NCBI GenBank assembly: GCA_945893145.1
Contig: CAMDDZ010000040.1
Coordinates: forward strand, 1 to 48,741
DNA from: Rhodoplanes serenus
Lineage (GTDB): Bacteria > Pseudomonadota > Alphaproteobacteria > Rhizobiales > Xanthobacteraceae
Length of the DNA stretch: 48,741 bases
Direction: 5' to 3'
Part shown: positions 16,156 through 24,298 of the stretch, piece after piece
Layout of the letters: each line of letters opens with the position of its first letter
Position numbering within the stretch: the first letter of the stretch is position 1
Notes under the pieces: generated by a model
What the model saw: the letters and a program-made list of their open reading frames with translations, nothing else
Database searches by the model: none
What the model was told of the DNA's origin: nothing
Position numbers and translations under genes: made by a program

Positions 16156-16980
16156 TCACTCCTTGTCCATCGTGATGTCGATGTCGGGCGCTTCCGGATG
16201 CTTCATGCCGATGATGTTGTAGCCGGTATCGACGTGATGGATTTCGCCGGTGACGCCACGCGACAGATCGGACAACAGATAGACCGCGGCGTCTCCCACC
16301 TCTTCGGTCGAAACGTTGCGCCGCAGCGGCGCGTTATGCTCGGTCCACTTGAGGATGTAGCGGAAGTCGCCGATGCCGGCCGCGGCCAGCGTCTTGATCG
16401 GGCCTGCCGAGATGGCGTTGACGCGAATGTTCTGAGTGCCGAGATCGCACGCCAAGTAGCGCACCGACGCCTCGAGCGCGCTCTTGGCGACGCCCATGAC
16501 GTTGTAATGCGGAATCCATTTCTCCGATCCGTAATAGGTCATGGTCAGCAGCGAGCCACCGCGTGGCATGATCTTTTCGGCGCGCTGCGCGATGGCGGTA
16601 AACGAGTAACAGGAAATCAGCAACGACTGGCTGAAGTTCTCCGGCGTGGTGTCGACATAGCGGCCATCGAGTTGATCGCGATCGGAGTAGGCGATCGCAT
16701 GGACCACAAAGTCGAGCGAGCCCCACGCCGCTTGCACCGCCGCGAACGCCGCGTCGATGGTTGCAGGCTCCGTCACATTGCAGTGGCCCACCACCAGCGC
16801 ACCGATTTCGTGGGCAAGCGGTTCGACGCGCTTCTTCAACGCGTCACCCTGATAGGTGAAGGCGACCTCCGCGCCTTGGGCGCGGCAGGCTTTGGCGATG
16901 CCCCAGGCGATTGACCGGTTGTTGGCAACCCCCATGATCAGGCCGCGCTTGCCGCGCAAAAGACCTGCGGATTCCGCCAT
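16156..16980 (-). CDS. fabI: Enoyl-[acyl-carrier-protein] reductase (NADH)
   Basis: It catalyses the last reduction of the fatty-acid elongation cycle (type II FAS). It is an atypical SDR: GVANNRSIAWGIA is the cofactor loop, HAIAYSDRDQLDGRY follows strand 4, and the catalytic pair appears as Y-x6-K in SEKWIPHYNVMGVAKSALE. SAGPIKTLAAAGI is the substrate-binding loop. The length of 274 aa is normal. It probably heads the group with the phosphatase, aroC and ribB. Around 400 bases upstream separate it from the divergent sigma factor gene. It is the usual target of triclosan-type inhibitors. Confidence 0.95.
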   Translation of the reverse strand: MAESAGLLRGKRGLIMGVANNRSIAWGIAKACRAQGAEVAFTYQGDALKKRVEPLAHEIGALVVGHCNVTEPATIDAAFAAVQAAWGSLDFVVHAIAYSDRDQLDGRYVDTTPENFSQSLLISCYSFTAIAQRAEKIMPRGGSLLTMTYYGSEKWIPHYNVMGVAKSALEASVRYLACDLGTQNIRVNAISAGPIKTLAAAGIGDFRYILKWTEHNAPLRRNVSTEEVGDAAVYLLSDLSRGVTGEIHHVDTGYNIIGMKHPEAPDIDITMDKE

Positions 16981-17377
16981 TACGCACCCCAGCGCCGGGC
17001 CACAGCCGGCGGCCTCCTATGACATAGGGCCAAAAGCCCTTCAAGCAGCCGCATCCAGGCCATTTCGGAAGCGTTAATGGGCCGCATGACATATGAGGTC
17101 CAGCTGGTATCCAAGCGATGCGACGGCCAAACTGCGTGCCCGGTTTGTACACTTGGCCCCGGGGAATAGGCAGCGAAGACCCGGTGTTGGTCGTGTAGAG
17201 AACTGTTGCCCAGCGGTCGCCAAGCAGTGAGTAACAAGCAGTCAGTAAGCAGTCACCAAGCGTGGCGCGCAGGTTCGCGGCACGGGCCTCGGAAGTCTGC
17301 CAATGATGCGCTCGCGTGGCTGACGCCAGCACAATACCGGTGGCGCTGATGCGAGCGGCGGGTTGAGGAGATCGCGA
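16981..17377. other. Intergenic region between fabI and the ECF sigma gene
   Basis: About 400 bases between divergent transcripts. They should carry the fabI promoter and the sigma factor promoter. The only structure I see is a cluster of AAGCAGT repeats (17222-17253). No gene or RNA is supported. Confidence 0.4.
17222..17260 (+). repeat. Three short AAGCAGT direct repeats
   Basis: AAGCAGT occurs at 17222-17228, 17236-17242 and 17247-17253 (spacing 14 and 11 bases), each followed by GAGTA, CAGTA or CACCA. It lies about 120 bases upstream of the ECF sigma start and 240 upstream of fabI. It could be a regulator-binding array or a slippage product. Confidence 0.4.
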
Positions 17378-17869
17378 TTGGCCTCGTTCCGGCAAGACAT
17401 CGAAACGACGATTCCGGCGTTGCGGCGCTACGCGCGGGCGCTCACGCGCGAAGCGGAGGCGGCCGACGACCTGGTGCAGGACACGCTGGTGCGAGCGCTG
17501 CGCTCCGAACATTTGTTTCACGGCGGCGATATCCGGAGTTGGCTTTACACGATCCTCACCAACCTCAACCGCAACCGGTTACGGTCGCTGGCGCGCCGGC
17601 CGGTGCTGACGTCGATCGAGGATGACGACGCGCCGGACGCGGCGGGTCCGGAAGCCGGCGGACGCGACATCGAGCGCGCGCTGGCGATGCTTGTCGATGA
17701 GCAACGCACGGCGCTGCTGCTGGTCGTGTTGGAAGGACTGACCTACCGCGAAGTTGCCGAAGTGCAGGGCGTGCCAATCGGAACCGTCATGTCGCGTTTG
17801 GCCCGCGCCCGCATGCAGATCAAAGCCTATCTCGACGGCGAGCGCCCCGCGCTTCGCCGCATCAAGTAA
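17378..17869 (+). CDS. ECF-type RNA polymerase sigma factor, 163 aa
   Basis: A group 4 sigma factor with only the sigma-2 and sigma-4 domains. Region 2 shows ALTREAEAADDLVQDTLVRALR and IRSWLYTILTNLNRNRLR. Region 4 shows LLVVLEGLTYREVAEVQGVPIGTVMSRLARAR, with the helix-turn-helix that reads the -35 element. TTG 17378 with GAGGAG seven bases upstream is preferred; an in-frame TTG at 17363 lacks a proper site. The next gene, 18 bases on, encodes its likely membrane anti-sigma factor. The inducing signal is not visible. Confidence 0.92.
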   Translation: MASFRQDIETTIPALRRYARALTREAEAADDLVQDTLVRALRSEHLFHGGDIRSWLYTILTNLNRNRLRSLARRPVLTSIEDDDAPDAAGPEAGGRDIERALAMLVDEQRTALLLVVLEGLTYREVAEVQGVPIGTVMSRLARARMQIKAYLDGERPALRRIK

Positions 17870-17887
17870 GAAGAACGAGGTGTTCCG

Positions 17888-18706
17888 ATGACCGATCGCA
17901 ACTCGCCCGCAACGGAAGACGAATTCCACGCCCTGGTGGATGGCGAGCTTCCGGCAGACCGGCGCGAAGCCGTCGAGAACTGGCTGGCAAGCCATCCCGA
18001 GGACGCAGTCCGCGTCGCCGCTTGGCGCGCCCAGGCCGAGTCGATCCGCGCGCGTTACGGCGCGGTGGCCAACGAGCCGGTGCCCGATCGGCTGGCGCTC
18101 GACCGCATCATCCGCAGCCGCCGCTCATGGGCTGCGGCCGCAGCCGCGGCGGCAATCGTCGCCTTCGCGGTCGGCGGCTTTGCCGGCTGGATGGCGCGCG
18201 GTGCGTCTGCCGCTGCGCCAAACGTGGTCGAGCTGATGACGAATGAGGCCATGGCCGCGCACCGGCTCTACATCGGCGAGGTGCGCCATCCGATTGAGGT
18301 TAAGGCCGAGGAGGCCCATTTGCTGCCGTGGCTGTCGCGCCGCGTCGGCACGACCTTGCGCGCGCCCGACCTCAGCGCCTTCGATCTGAAGCTGCTCGGC
18401 GGCCGGCTGCTGCCCGGCGTGAGCGGACCGGCGGCGCTGTTCATGTACGAAAGCGCGAACGGCGAGCGCTTCACCATCTATTGCTCGCGAGTGGCCGAGC
18501 CCCGCATCGCGTTCCGTTACAGTGCCAGCGATACGTTTGGCGCGGTCCACTGGATCGAGAGCGGCTATGGCTGGGTGGTGAGCGGACCGGGCGACAAGAC
18601 GCGGCTTAAGGCCGTCGCCAGCGCAGCTTATGACCAGTTGGAGAACCGCACGCCCACGCCGACGCGCAGCTCAGCCAATCAGCTCATATCGCGGCGGGGA
18701 TCATAA
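17888..18706 (+). CDS. Membrane anti-sigma factor, 272 aa
   Basis: The cytoplasmic N-terminal segment DEFHALVDGELPADRREAVENWL is the typical anti-sigma helix pair. There is no HxxxCxxC zinc motif. One transmembrane helix follows (AAAAAAAIVAFAVGGFAGWMA, about residues 80-100), then a periplasmic domain of about 170 residues with YESANGERFTIYC and a Trp/Gly-rich GYGWVVSGPG stretch. It probably holds the ECF sigma partner inactive until an envelope signal triggers release. GAGGTG lies before the ATG. The last 28 bases overlap the convergent DnaJ-like gene. Confidence 0.85.
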   Translation: MTDRNSPATEDEFHALVDGELPADRREAVENWLASHPEDAVRVAAWRAQAESIRARYGAVANEPVPDRLALDRIIRSRRSWAAAAAAAAIVAFAVGGFAGWMARGASAAAPNVVELMTNEAMAAHRLYIGEVRHPIEVKAEEAHLLPWLSRRVGTTLRAPDLSAFDLKLLGGRLLPGVSGPAALFMYESANGERFTIYCSRVAEPRIAFRYSASDTFGAVHWIESGYGWVVSGPGDKTRLKAVASAAYDQLENRTPTPTRSSANQLISRRGS

Positions 18707-19662
18707 GGCTTGCCGCTCTGCCATTTCTTCATCAGCTCCTCGAGCTCGGCGTCGCCGCGTTCGGGGAGCACGATACGGAGCGTGGCGTAAAGATCGCCCG
18801 GGCCGTCCTTCGACGGCATGCCCTTGCCCTTGAGGCGAAAGCTCTTGCCGCTGCTGGAGCCGGGCGGAATGGCAAGTTCGACCGCGCCGTCGAGTGTCGG
18901 CACCCGCACCTTACCGCCCAGCACGGCTTCGTAGAGTGTCACCGGCAATTCAAGCCGCAGGTCCGCGCCCTCGCGCTTGAAGGTCGGATGCGGCGCGACC
19001 GACACCGTGATGAGCGCGTCGCCAAGGGTGCCACCCGGGCCGGGTAGCCCCTGCCCCTTCAGCCGGATGGTCTGGCCGTCGGTGAGCCCCGGCGGAATCT
19101 TGACGTCGATCTCTTTGCCGGTCGGCAGTTGCACGCGGCGCGACGTACCAACGGCGGCCTCCGGCAACGTGATGATGACGCTGCCGGTGACGTCGCGGCC
19201 CGAACCGTGCGGACCGCTTGGCCCGAAATCGTCGTGACCGGATTGCGTCCGGCGTCCGGCAGCGCCGCCGAACATGTCCTTCAATATGTCGTCGATGCCG
19301 CCACCAAAACCGCGCGCGCCGCCGCGGCCCGGGCCGCGCTGAAAACCTTCAGGCCCCCACGTGAAGTTCTCGAAGCCGCCCTCGCGGCCGAACCCTCCGG
19401 CCCCCGGCCCGCCGCTCGCACCGAAGCCCTGAAAGCGCGGCTTACCCTCAGCATCGATCTCACCGCGGTCGAACGCCTTGCGCTTGTCCTCGTCGCCGGC
19501 GATCTCATAGGCGGCATTGAGCTCGGCAAACTTCGAGGCCGCCTTTTTGTCGTTCTTGTTGGCGTCGGGATGCAGCTTTTTCGCGAGCTTACGGAAGGCG
19601 CTTTTGATCGCCTCCGCGCTCGCAGTCTTCGGCACCCCCAAGACCTCATAGGGGTCGCGCAT
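18679..19662 (-). CDS. DnaJ/CbpA-type J-domain co-chaperone, 327 aa
   Basis: An Hsp40 that stimulates DnaK ATPase and presents substrates. The J domain (residues 1-65) starts MRDPYEVLGVPKTAS and carries the HPD tripeptide in KKLHPDANK. A Gly/Phe-rich linker follows (GFGASGGPGAGGFGREGGF). The two beta-barrel C-terminal domains then follow without the four CxxCxGxG zinc repeats, so it is type II, like CbpA. IPPGLTDGQTIRLKGQG and IPPGSSSGKSFRLKGKG are the paired CTD signatures. The ATG at 19662 has GGAG eight bases upstream; an in-frame upstream ATG would add 18 unrelated residues. Confidence 0.92.
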   Translation of the reverse strand: MRDPYEVLGVPKTASAEAIKSAFRKLAKKLHPDANKNDKKAASKFAELNAAYEIAGDEDKRKAFDRGEIDAEGKPRFQGFGASGGPGAGGFGREGGFENFTWGPEGFQRGPGRGGARGFGGGIDDILKDMFGGAAGRRTQSGHDDFGPSGPHGSGRDVTGSVIITLPEAAVGTSRRVQLPTGKEIDVKIPPGLTDGQTIRLKGQGLPGPGGTLGDALITVSVAPHPTFKREGADLRLELPVTLYEAVLGGKVRVPTLDGAVELAIPPGSSSGKSFRLKGKGMPSKDGPGDLYATLRIVLPERGDAELEELMKKWQSGKPYDPRRDMS

Positions 19663-19787
19663 TCGTTCGGCTCCGCAAGATTGCCCCGCGTCCGCATGGA
19701 TATGCGGCCGCTTCACCCTTACTCAAGCCCTATATGTGGTGACAGTCGCGCCCGGCTGCAACGCGGGCTGTGGATCGCGGGCGGGCG

Positions 19788-20306
19788 CTAGGAACGCTTC
19801 CAGGGCCGCATGGTGCGCACTTCCCACTTGCTGCGGTCGGCACCGCGGCAGGCCTCGCCCTGCATCCAGGATTCCGAGCCGCCCAACACGTAGCTCGCCA
19901 GGAAATCGTGGCAGGTGCGGCCGCCCTGGGTATAGGCCGATGCGATCGGCGTAACGGTACCGCGCGCGCCGGTTTTTGGATTCTCCCAGGACGCACTCGT
20001 GGTCTTGGCGCCGCGGGTGAGCACTTCAGAAACCGCGGCACGCGCGTAGACCAGATCGGCTTCGGACGGCAGATTCGGCGCGGCGGCCGGCGTCGATGAC
20101 GGCACCGAACCGGTGGTCTCCGGATCGGCCTTGGCATAGGCCTTGGCGCTATCCTCGCCGCCCAACAGAGAGCCCGATACCGCGCAGCCACTGCACGTCA
20201 GGCCAAGTCCCAAAAGGGCGGCAAGAGCCGGCAGGCGTAGGCGTGCCGAGGACCTTCCACTATAAGTGGACAGCCGGGACGCACGATTGGCCGCGGAACC
20301 GGCCAT
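19788..20306 (-). CDS. RT0821/Lpp0805-family surface lipoprotein, 172 aa
   Basis: The start at 20306 has GGAG upstream. The N-terminus is followed by a hydrophobic stretch and a lipobox-like LTCSGC, so the mature protein should be lipidated and envelope-anchored. The C-terminal half ([33 protein letters not shown], given here as its conserved parts CHDF, SYVLGG, GEACR and W near the end) matches a small outer-membrane/surface antigen family widespread in alphaproteobacteria. Its function is unknown. Only 16 bases separate its start from that of the divergent pdxH. Confidence 0.82.
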   Translation of the reverse strand: MAGSAANRASRLSTYSGRSSARLRLPALAALLGLGLTCSGCAVSGSLLGGEDSAKAYAKADPETTGSVPSSTPAAAPNLPSEADLVYARAAVSEVLTRGAKTTSASWENPKTGARGTVTPIASAYTQGGRTCHDFLASYVLGGSESWMQGEACRGADRSKWEVRTMRPWKRS

Positions 20307-20322
20307 ATGGGTACTCCGGAAA

Positions 20323-20964
20323 ATGTCCGACACGGCTCCGATTGAACACCCAACCTGGTTAACGACTGGTGATTTCACCCTGGCCGACGAACCCTTGCGC
20401 TTGTTTGCCACGTGGCTGGAGGAGGCCACCCGCCGGGAACCCGCCGATCCGAACGCCATGGCGCTCGCAACCGTCGATGCCGACGGGCTGCCAAACGTCA
20501 GGATGGTGCTGCTAAAGGGCGTCGATGACCGGGGTTTCGTGTTCTACACCAACGTCGAGAGCGCCAAGGGCCGGGAACTCGACGCCCAACCCAAGGCGGC
20601 GCTGAACTTCCATTGGAAATCGCTGACCCGGCAGGTGCGCGTGCGCGGGCCGGTCGAACGGGTGTCGGAAGCGGAAGCCGACAGCTATTTTGGCAGCCGC
20701 GCGCGGCTGTCCCAGATCGGCGCCTGGGCCAGCAAGCAGTCGTCGCCGCTGGAAAGCCGCCTCGCCTTCGAGAAGGCGGTCGCGCTCTACACCGCCAAGT
20801 ATGCGATCGGCACCGTGCCGCGGCCGGCGCACTGGTCGGGTTATCGCCTCGTGCCGCTGACCATCGAGTTCTGGCACGACCGGCCGTTCCGCCTGCACGA
20901 GCGCATCGTATTTCAGCGCCAGAACCGCGGCGCGCCGTGGAGCAAGACGCGGCTTTATCCGTGA
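20323..20964 (+). CDS. pdxH: Pyridoxamine/pyridoxine 5'-phosphate oxidase
   Basis: An FMN enzyme that oxidises PNP or PMP to pyridoxal 5'-phosphate with O2. The start at 20323 yields 213 aa, the family length. Conserved parts are the [23 protein letters not shown] strand pair (FMN/substrate contacts), [28 protein letters not shown], the [18 protein letters not shown] region and the C-terminal [20 protein letters not shown] with the C-terminal KTRLYP. All expected FMN and PLP contacts appear intact. It faces the lipoprotein gene divergently. A separate SDR gene follows 18 bases on, probably co-transcribed. Confidence 0.95.
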   Translation: MSDTAPIEHPTWLTTGDFTLADEPLRLFATWLEEATRREPADPNAMALATVDADGLPNVRMVLLKGVDDRGFVFYTNVESAKGRELDAQPKAALNFHWKSLTRQVRVRGPVERVSEAEADSYFGSRARLSQIGAWASKQSSPLESRLAFEKAVALYTAKYAIGTVPRPAHWSGYRLVPLTIEFWHDRPFRLHERIVFQRQNRGAPWSKTRLYP

Positions 20965-20982
20965 GTTAGTGTGTGGGTTCGC

Positions 20983-21741
20983 ATGGCGACCGCACCGCAA
21001 ACCAACCAACCGCGCCGCACGCTGCTCCTCACCGGGGCGAGTCGTGGCATTGGCCACGCCACGGTGAAACGCTTTTCCGCAGCCGGCTGGCGCGTCCTCA
21101 CCTGCTCGCGCCATCCGTTCCCGGAGAATTGTCCGTGGGAAATGGGGCCCGAGGATCACATTCAGGTCGATCTCGCGGACCCTGAGAACACGACGCATGC
21201 CATCGGCGAGATCAAGCAGCGGCTCACCGATGGGGAGTTGCACGCGCTGGTGAACAACGCCGCCATCTCACCCAAGGCCGAAGGCGGCAAACGGCTATCC
21301 TCGATCGAGACCACGCGCGACGTCTGGCAGCAGGTGTTCCAGGTCAACTTCTTTGCGCCGATCATGCTGGCGCGCGGCCTGGTGGACGAACTCAAGGCCG
21401 CCAAGGGCTCGGTGGTCAACGTCACCTCGATCGCGGGCTCGCGCGTGCATCCGTTCGCCGGATCGGCCTACGGCACCTCGAAGGCGGCGCTCGCCGCACT
21501 GACCCGCGAAATGGCGGCCGACTTCGGCCCGCTCGGCATCCGCGTCAACGCGATTGCGCCGGGCGAGATCGACACCGCGATCCTCTCTCCCGGCACCGCC
21601 GAGACCATCGTGCCGCATATCCCGCTGCACCGGCTTGGCACCACCGACGAGGTGGCGAAGATCATCTATGTGTTGTGCACCGAGACGAGCTCGTATGTGA
21701 ATGGCGCGGAAATTCACATCAACGGCGGGCAGCACGTTTAG
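20983..21741 (+). CDS. Short-chain dehydrogenase/reductase, 252 aa
   Basis: A classical SDR oxidoreductase. TGASRGIGHATV is the cofactor loop, LVNNAAIS the structural motif, NVTSIAGS carries the catalytic Ser, and YGTSKAAL the Tyr-x3-Lys pair. The C-terminal EIHINGGQHV closes the fold. ATG 20983 is chosen (residue 2 Ala-Thr); a GTG at 20971 is an alternative. The RHPFPENCPWEMGPEDHIQVDL insert after strand 2 is characteristic of a rhizobial subgroup, but the substrate is unknown. It follows pdxH closely. A link to vitamin B6 metabolism is possible but not shown. Confidence 0.88.
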   Translation: MATAPQTNQPRRTLLLTGASRGIGHATVKRFSAAGWRVLTCSRHPFPENCPWEMGPEDHIQVDLADPENTTHAIGEIKQRLTDGELHALVNNAAISPKAEGGKRLSSIETTRDVWQQVFQVNFFAPIMLARGLVDELKAAKGSVVNVTSIAGSRVHPFAGSAYGTSKAALAALTREMAADFGPLGIRVNAIAPGEIDTAILSPGTAETIVPHIPLHRLGTTDEVAKIIYVLCTETSSYVNGAEIHINGGQHV

Positions 21742-21771
21742 CGCCGCTCGGCGGGTCCGCGTCCGGCTCGC

Positions 21772-22749
21772 TTACAGCCACTTCCGCCATTTGAAAAAAT
21801 AATACGGCAGCACCGCTGCGGTCAGCATCAGCGCGATCGCCATCGGATAGCCGAACTCCCAATCGAGCTCCGGCATGTGCTTGAAGTTCATGCCGTAGAG
21901 CGACGCGATCAGGGTCGGCGGCATCAACACCACGGCGGCAACCGAGAAGATCTTGATGATGTTGTTCTGCTCGATCTGCACGACGCCCAGCATGGCGTCG
22001 AGCAGGAACGTGATCTTGTTGCTGAGATACGTGGCGTGGTCGGACAGCGAGATCACGTCGCGCTGCATGGATTGCAGCTGCAGCCGCGTGTCCTTGGGCC
22101 AGCGCATGCCCTCGGCCTCGTTGGCGAGGAACAACAGCAAGCGGCCGATCGAAACGAGGCTCTCGCGCACCTTGGAGGTGAGGTCGCCCTTGCTGCCGAT
22201 CGCCTTGAGGATGTCCTTGTAGGGCAGCGAACGCTCGGTGGCGCCGTTCTCCGGCTCGAAAATGTCGTGTGAGACGCGGTCCACCTCAATACCGATGCGC
22301 TCGAGAATGTCGGCGGCGCGGTCGATCACCGCATCCAGCAGGTCCATCAGCACCATCTCGCCGGAAACATTGTTCGGCGAATGGCGCGCCAGCTTGTTGC
22401 CGACGATCATGAACGGCCGCGGCTCGTCATAGCGCACTGTGACAAGCTTGTGATGCGACAGGATGAAGGTAACGGCGGTGGTCTTCGGCACGTTGGTGTC
22501 GGAGTTGCACATCATCGTCGCGGTCATGAACCGCGCGTGGTGCTCGACATAGAGCCGGCTCGAAACCTCGATCTCCTGCATCTCTTCGCGGGTCGGAACC
22601 GCGATGCCGAGGCGGCGCTCGATCAGCTTGTCCTCGTTGGGCGCCGGATTGAGCAGGTCGATCCACACCGCGTGCTCGGGCACCTCGCCGTCGGGTGGCA
22701 CCGGATGGCGCTCAAGTGACGAGCCATGCGGAACGTAGGCAGTGAGCAT
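21772..22749 (-). CDS. corA: CorA-family magnesium/divalent cation transporter
   Basis: A pentameric inner-membrane channel for Mg2+ (also Co2+/Ni2+). The long soluble N-terminal domain (residues 1-260) ends in a stalk helix. Two transmembrane helices follow, near residues 265-285 and 300-320, separated by the loop with the signature YGMNF. The C-terminus is basic (FFKWRKWL), as is typical. The 325-aa length is normal. It converges on the SDR gene with a 30-base gap. No riboswitch-like leader was recognised upstream. Confidence 0.93.
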   Translation of the reverse strand: MLTAYVPHGSSLERHPVPPDGEVPEHAVWIDLLNPAPNEDKLIERRLGIAVPTREEMQEIEVSSRLYVEHHARFMTATMMCNSDTNVPKTTAVTFILSHHKLVTVRYDEPRPFMIVGNKLARHSPNNVSGEMVLMDLLDAVIDRAADILERIGIEVDRVSHDIFEPENGATERSLPYKDILKAIGSKGDLTSKVRESLVSIGRLLLFLANEAEGMRWPKDTRLQLQSMQRDVISLSDHATYLSNKITFLLDAMLGVVQIEQNNIIKIFSVAAVVLMPPTLIASLYGMNFKHMPELDWEFGYPMAIALMLTAAVLPYYFFKWRKWL

Positions 22750-22862
22750 GAGCCACCCGGACCTGAAGAGCGCGCAACGACTGCGCGATCATTGGCGCGA
22801 TCGTTGCTCTCCGGCAAGCAAAATTGGCTCGGCGGAGTCAAACAACGCTAACGCCGTAACGC

Positions 22863-22892
22863 CACACGGCCGCACTCGCGTGCGGCCGTGTG
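22863..22892. repeat. Perfect 13-bp inverted repeat (hairpin)
   Basis: CACACGGCCGCAC (22863-22875), loop TCGC, GTGCGGCCGTGTG (22880-22892), with no mismatch. It lies between the 69-aa gene and corA, both on the minus strand. No T-run follows on the minus strand, so it is not a textbook intrinsic terminator. It may be a transcript-stabilising hairpin, a Rho-related stop or a protein-binding palindrome. Confidence 0.75.
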
Positions 22893-22956
22893 TTGGATGA
22901 CATCAGCGTGACGATGAAGCGCGCGCCGCTCGGGCGCCTGAGACTGGGGCTTGCTC

Positions 22957-23166
22957 TCAGGCTGCCATTTCGACGAAGCGCAGATCGATGCGCGGGGCGA
23001 CCGGGGCATCGGCCGCGTTCTTGGATGTGCCGGTGTAACGAAGCGCCGCAGCCACGGCCAAGATGCCGATGGCGCCATAGCGGCGGTCCAGATTGGTCAG
23101 CTCATGCGTGCGAGCCGGCTGCTGGTTGGTTTGATGGCCGGGCTGGGGGCCCGTATTTGCAGTCAT
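22957..23166 (-). CDS. Hypothetical 69-aa protein
   Basis: The start at ATG 23166 has a strong GGAGGAAA site seven bases upstream, better than an upstream in-frame ATG. The N-terminus is polar and Gln/Thr-rich (TANTGPQPGHQTNQQ). A short hydrophobic stretch (YGAIGILAVAAALRY) could be a membrane or amphipathic helix. The tail RIDLRFVEMAA is charged. No family is recognised, although small proteins with a similar C-terminal pattern are common in Bradyrhizobium-type genomes. It is divergent from the L,D-transpeptidase gene. Role unknown. Confidence 0.6.
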   Translation of the reverse strand: MTANTGPQPGHQTNQQPARTHELTNLDRRYGAIGILAVAAALRYTGTSKNAADAPVAPRIDLRFVEMAA

Positions 23167-23539
23167 TTCGATTTCCTCCACTCAGTACGTCCTCAAGGAC
23201 GCTTGATGGCCGCCGATCACGGCAGAAATGGGCGATAAATCGTGTGCTATCGAGGCAATTTCCCTCGATGCGTCATGGTTTTGGCCGCAACCTCGCACCA
23301 GACCTGCAATCCACAATCGCAGGGCCATCTGCCGCATAAGCTGCCGATATGGTAAACGCCTGCTTAACATCGCCTTAAGTGGTTGGATTCCGTGTGAAGT
23401 GGCGTTTGGTCTGCCGGAACCCTGCGGCTTTCCTGCCACAGTTCCACAGGAGCGTTGCCGCCATCTGCCCTATCGTCTGGATAGTGCGGCAGTTTTTCGG
23501 CTATCAATACGACTCGAACCTGATCGTCGGGGTGGAAGC
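23167..23539. other. Intergenic region between divergent genes
   Basis: About 370 bases hold the promoters of the 69-aa gene and the L,D-transpeptidase gene. An open frame continues upstream of the transpeptidase start, but its codons look unlike the neighbour genes and the predicted residues are unlike the family, so I leave it as non-coding. No repeat or RNA was recognised. Confidence 0.4.
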
Positions 23540-24235
23540 ATGGGAATGCGTGGTTGCGGAGCTGGAAGGATCGGTCTCACCGTCATCCTTCTGAGCCTGG
23601 GCATGGCGTTGGGTGGCTGCATACAGCAGTCCGCCGAGCCGTCGTCGGACACGAACCTGACGGCGCGCGACCGCAAGCTGCTGACCAATCCGCCCTACGC
23701 CAAGGCGTCGATTCCTGAGCCGTATCTGCGGCACATCGTCGATTACCATCGCAAGGAAGGCCCCGGCACGATCGTGGTCGATCCGGATGCGCGCTTTCTT
23801 TATTACGTGCTCGAGAAGGGCAAGGCGATCCGCTACGGCGTGACCGTCGGCGAAGAAGCGCTGGTGTTCACGGGCGTCGCCAAAGTCGGCCGCAAGGAAG
23901 AATGGCCGTCTTGGACACCCACTGCCGACACCAAGAAGCGTATCGCTGGCCTGCCGTCGTATGTCGCGCCCGGCCCGCACAATCCGATGGGTGCGCGCGG
24001 CCTTTATCTCTACAGCGGCACCAGGGACACGCTCTATCGCATCCATGGCACCAACCAGCCGGAATACATTGGCTCGGCGGTTTCCTCCGGATGCATTCGT
24101 ATGGTCAATGAGGACGTGATTGATCTCTTCAATCGCGTGAAGGTCGGCACGACGGTGGTGGTGCTGAAGCTGACGGAAGGCGATTCGCCCTATAACCCGC
24201 GCGTCGCGCTCGGCGGCATCGACCGGCCGAACTAA
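23540..24235 (+). CDS. L,D-transpeptidase (YkuD) lipoprotein, 231 aa
   Basis: A periplasmic enzyme that links peptidoglycan stem peptides or attaches outer-membrane proteins. The start at 23540 gives a lipoprotein signal ending in LGGC. The YkuD domain has the conserved HGTNQPEYIGSAVSSGC pattern with the catalytic Cys at residue 185 in SSGCIRM and the His upstream in HGT. An in-frame extension upstream is not used. A good intrinsic terminator follows at 24260-24294. Similar enzymes in alphaproteobacteria carry many paralogues; the exact cross-link type cannot be told. Confidence 0.88.
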   Translation: MGMRGCGAGRIGLTVILLSLGMALGGCIQQSAEPSSDTNLTARDRKLLTNPPYAKASIPEPYLRHIVDYHRKEGPGTIVVDPDARFLYYVLEKGKAIRYGVTVGEEALVFTGVAKVGRKEEWPSWTPTADTKKRIAGLPSYVAPGPHNPMGARGLYLYSGTRDTLYRIHGTNQPEYIGSAVSSGCIRMVNEDVIDLFNRVKVGTTVVVLKLTEGDSPYNPRVALGGIDRPN

Positions 24236-24259
24236 TTCGCCGAACCAGATCGATCAAGC

Positions 24260-24294
24260 GGCGTCGAGCCCAAGGCTCGGCGCCGTTTTATTTT
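24260..24294 (+). terminator. Intrinsic terminator after the L,D-transpeptidase gene
   Basis: A 10-bp stem, GGCGTCGAGC (24260-24269) with GCTCGGCGCC (24275-24284) including one T-G pair, has a 5-base loop and is followed by GTTTTATTTT. It sits 24 bases after the transpeptidase stop and just before the convergent extensin-like gene. Confidence 0.8.
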
Positions 24295-24298
24295 GTGG

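Noticed and set aside
23228..23539. In-frame upstream extension of the L,D-transpeptidase by 104 residues
   Set aside because: It would place the lipoprotein signal internally, and the residues are Arg/Cys/Pro-rich without family support.
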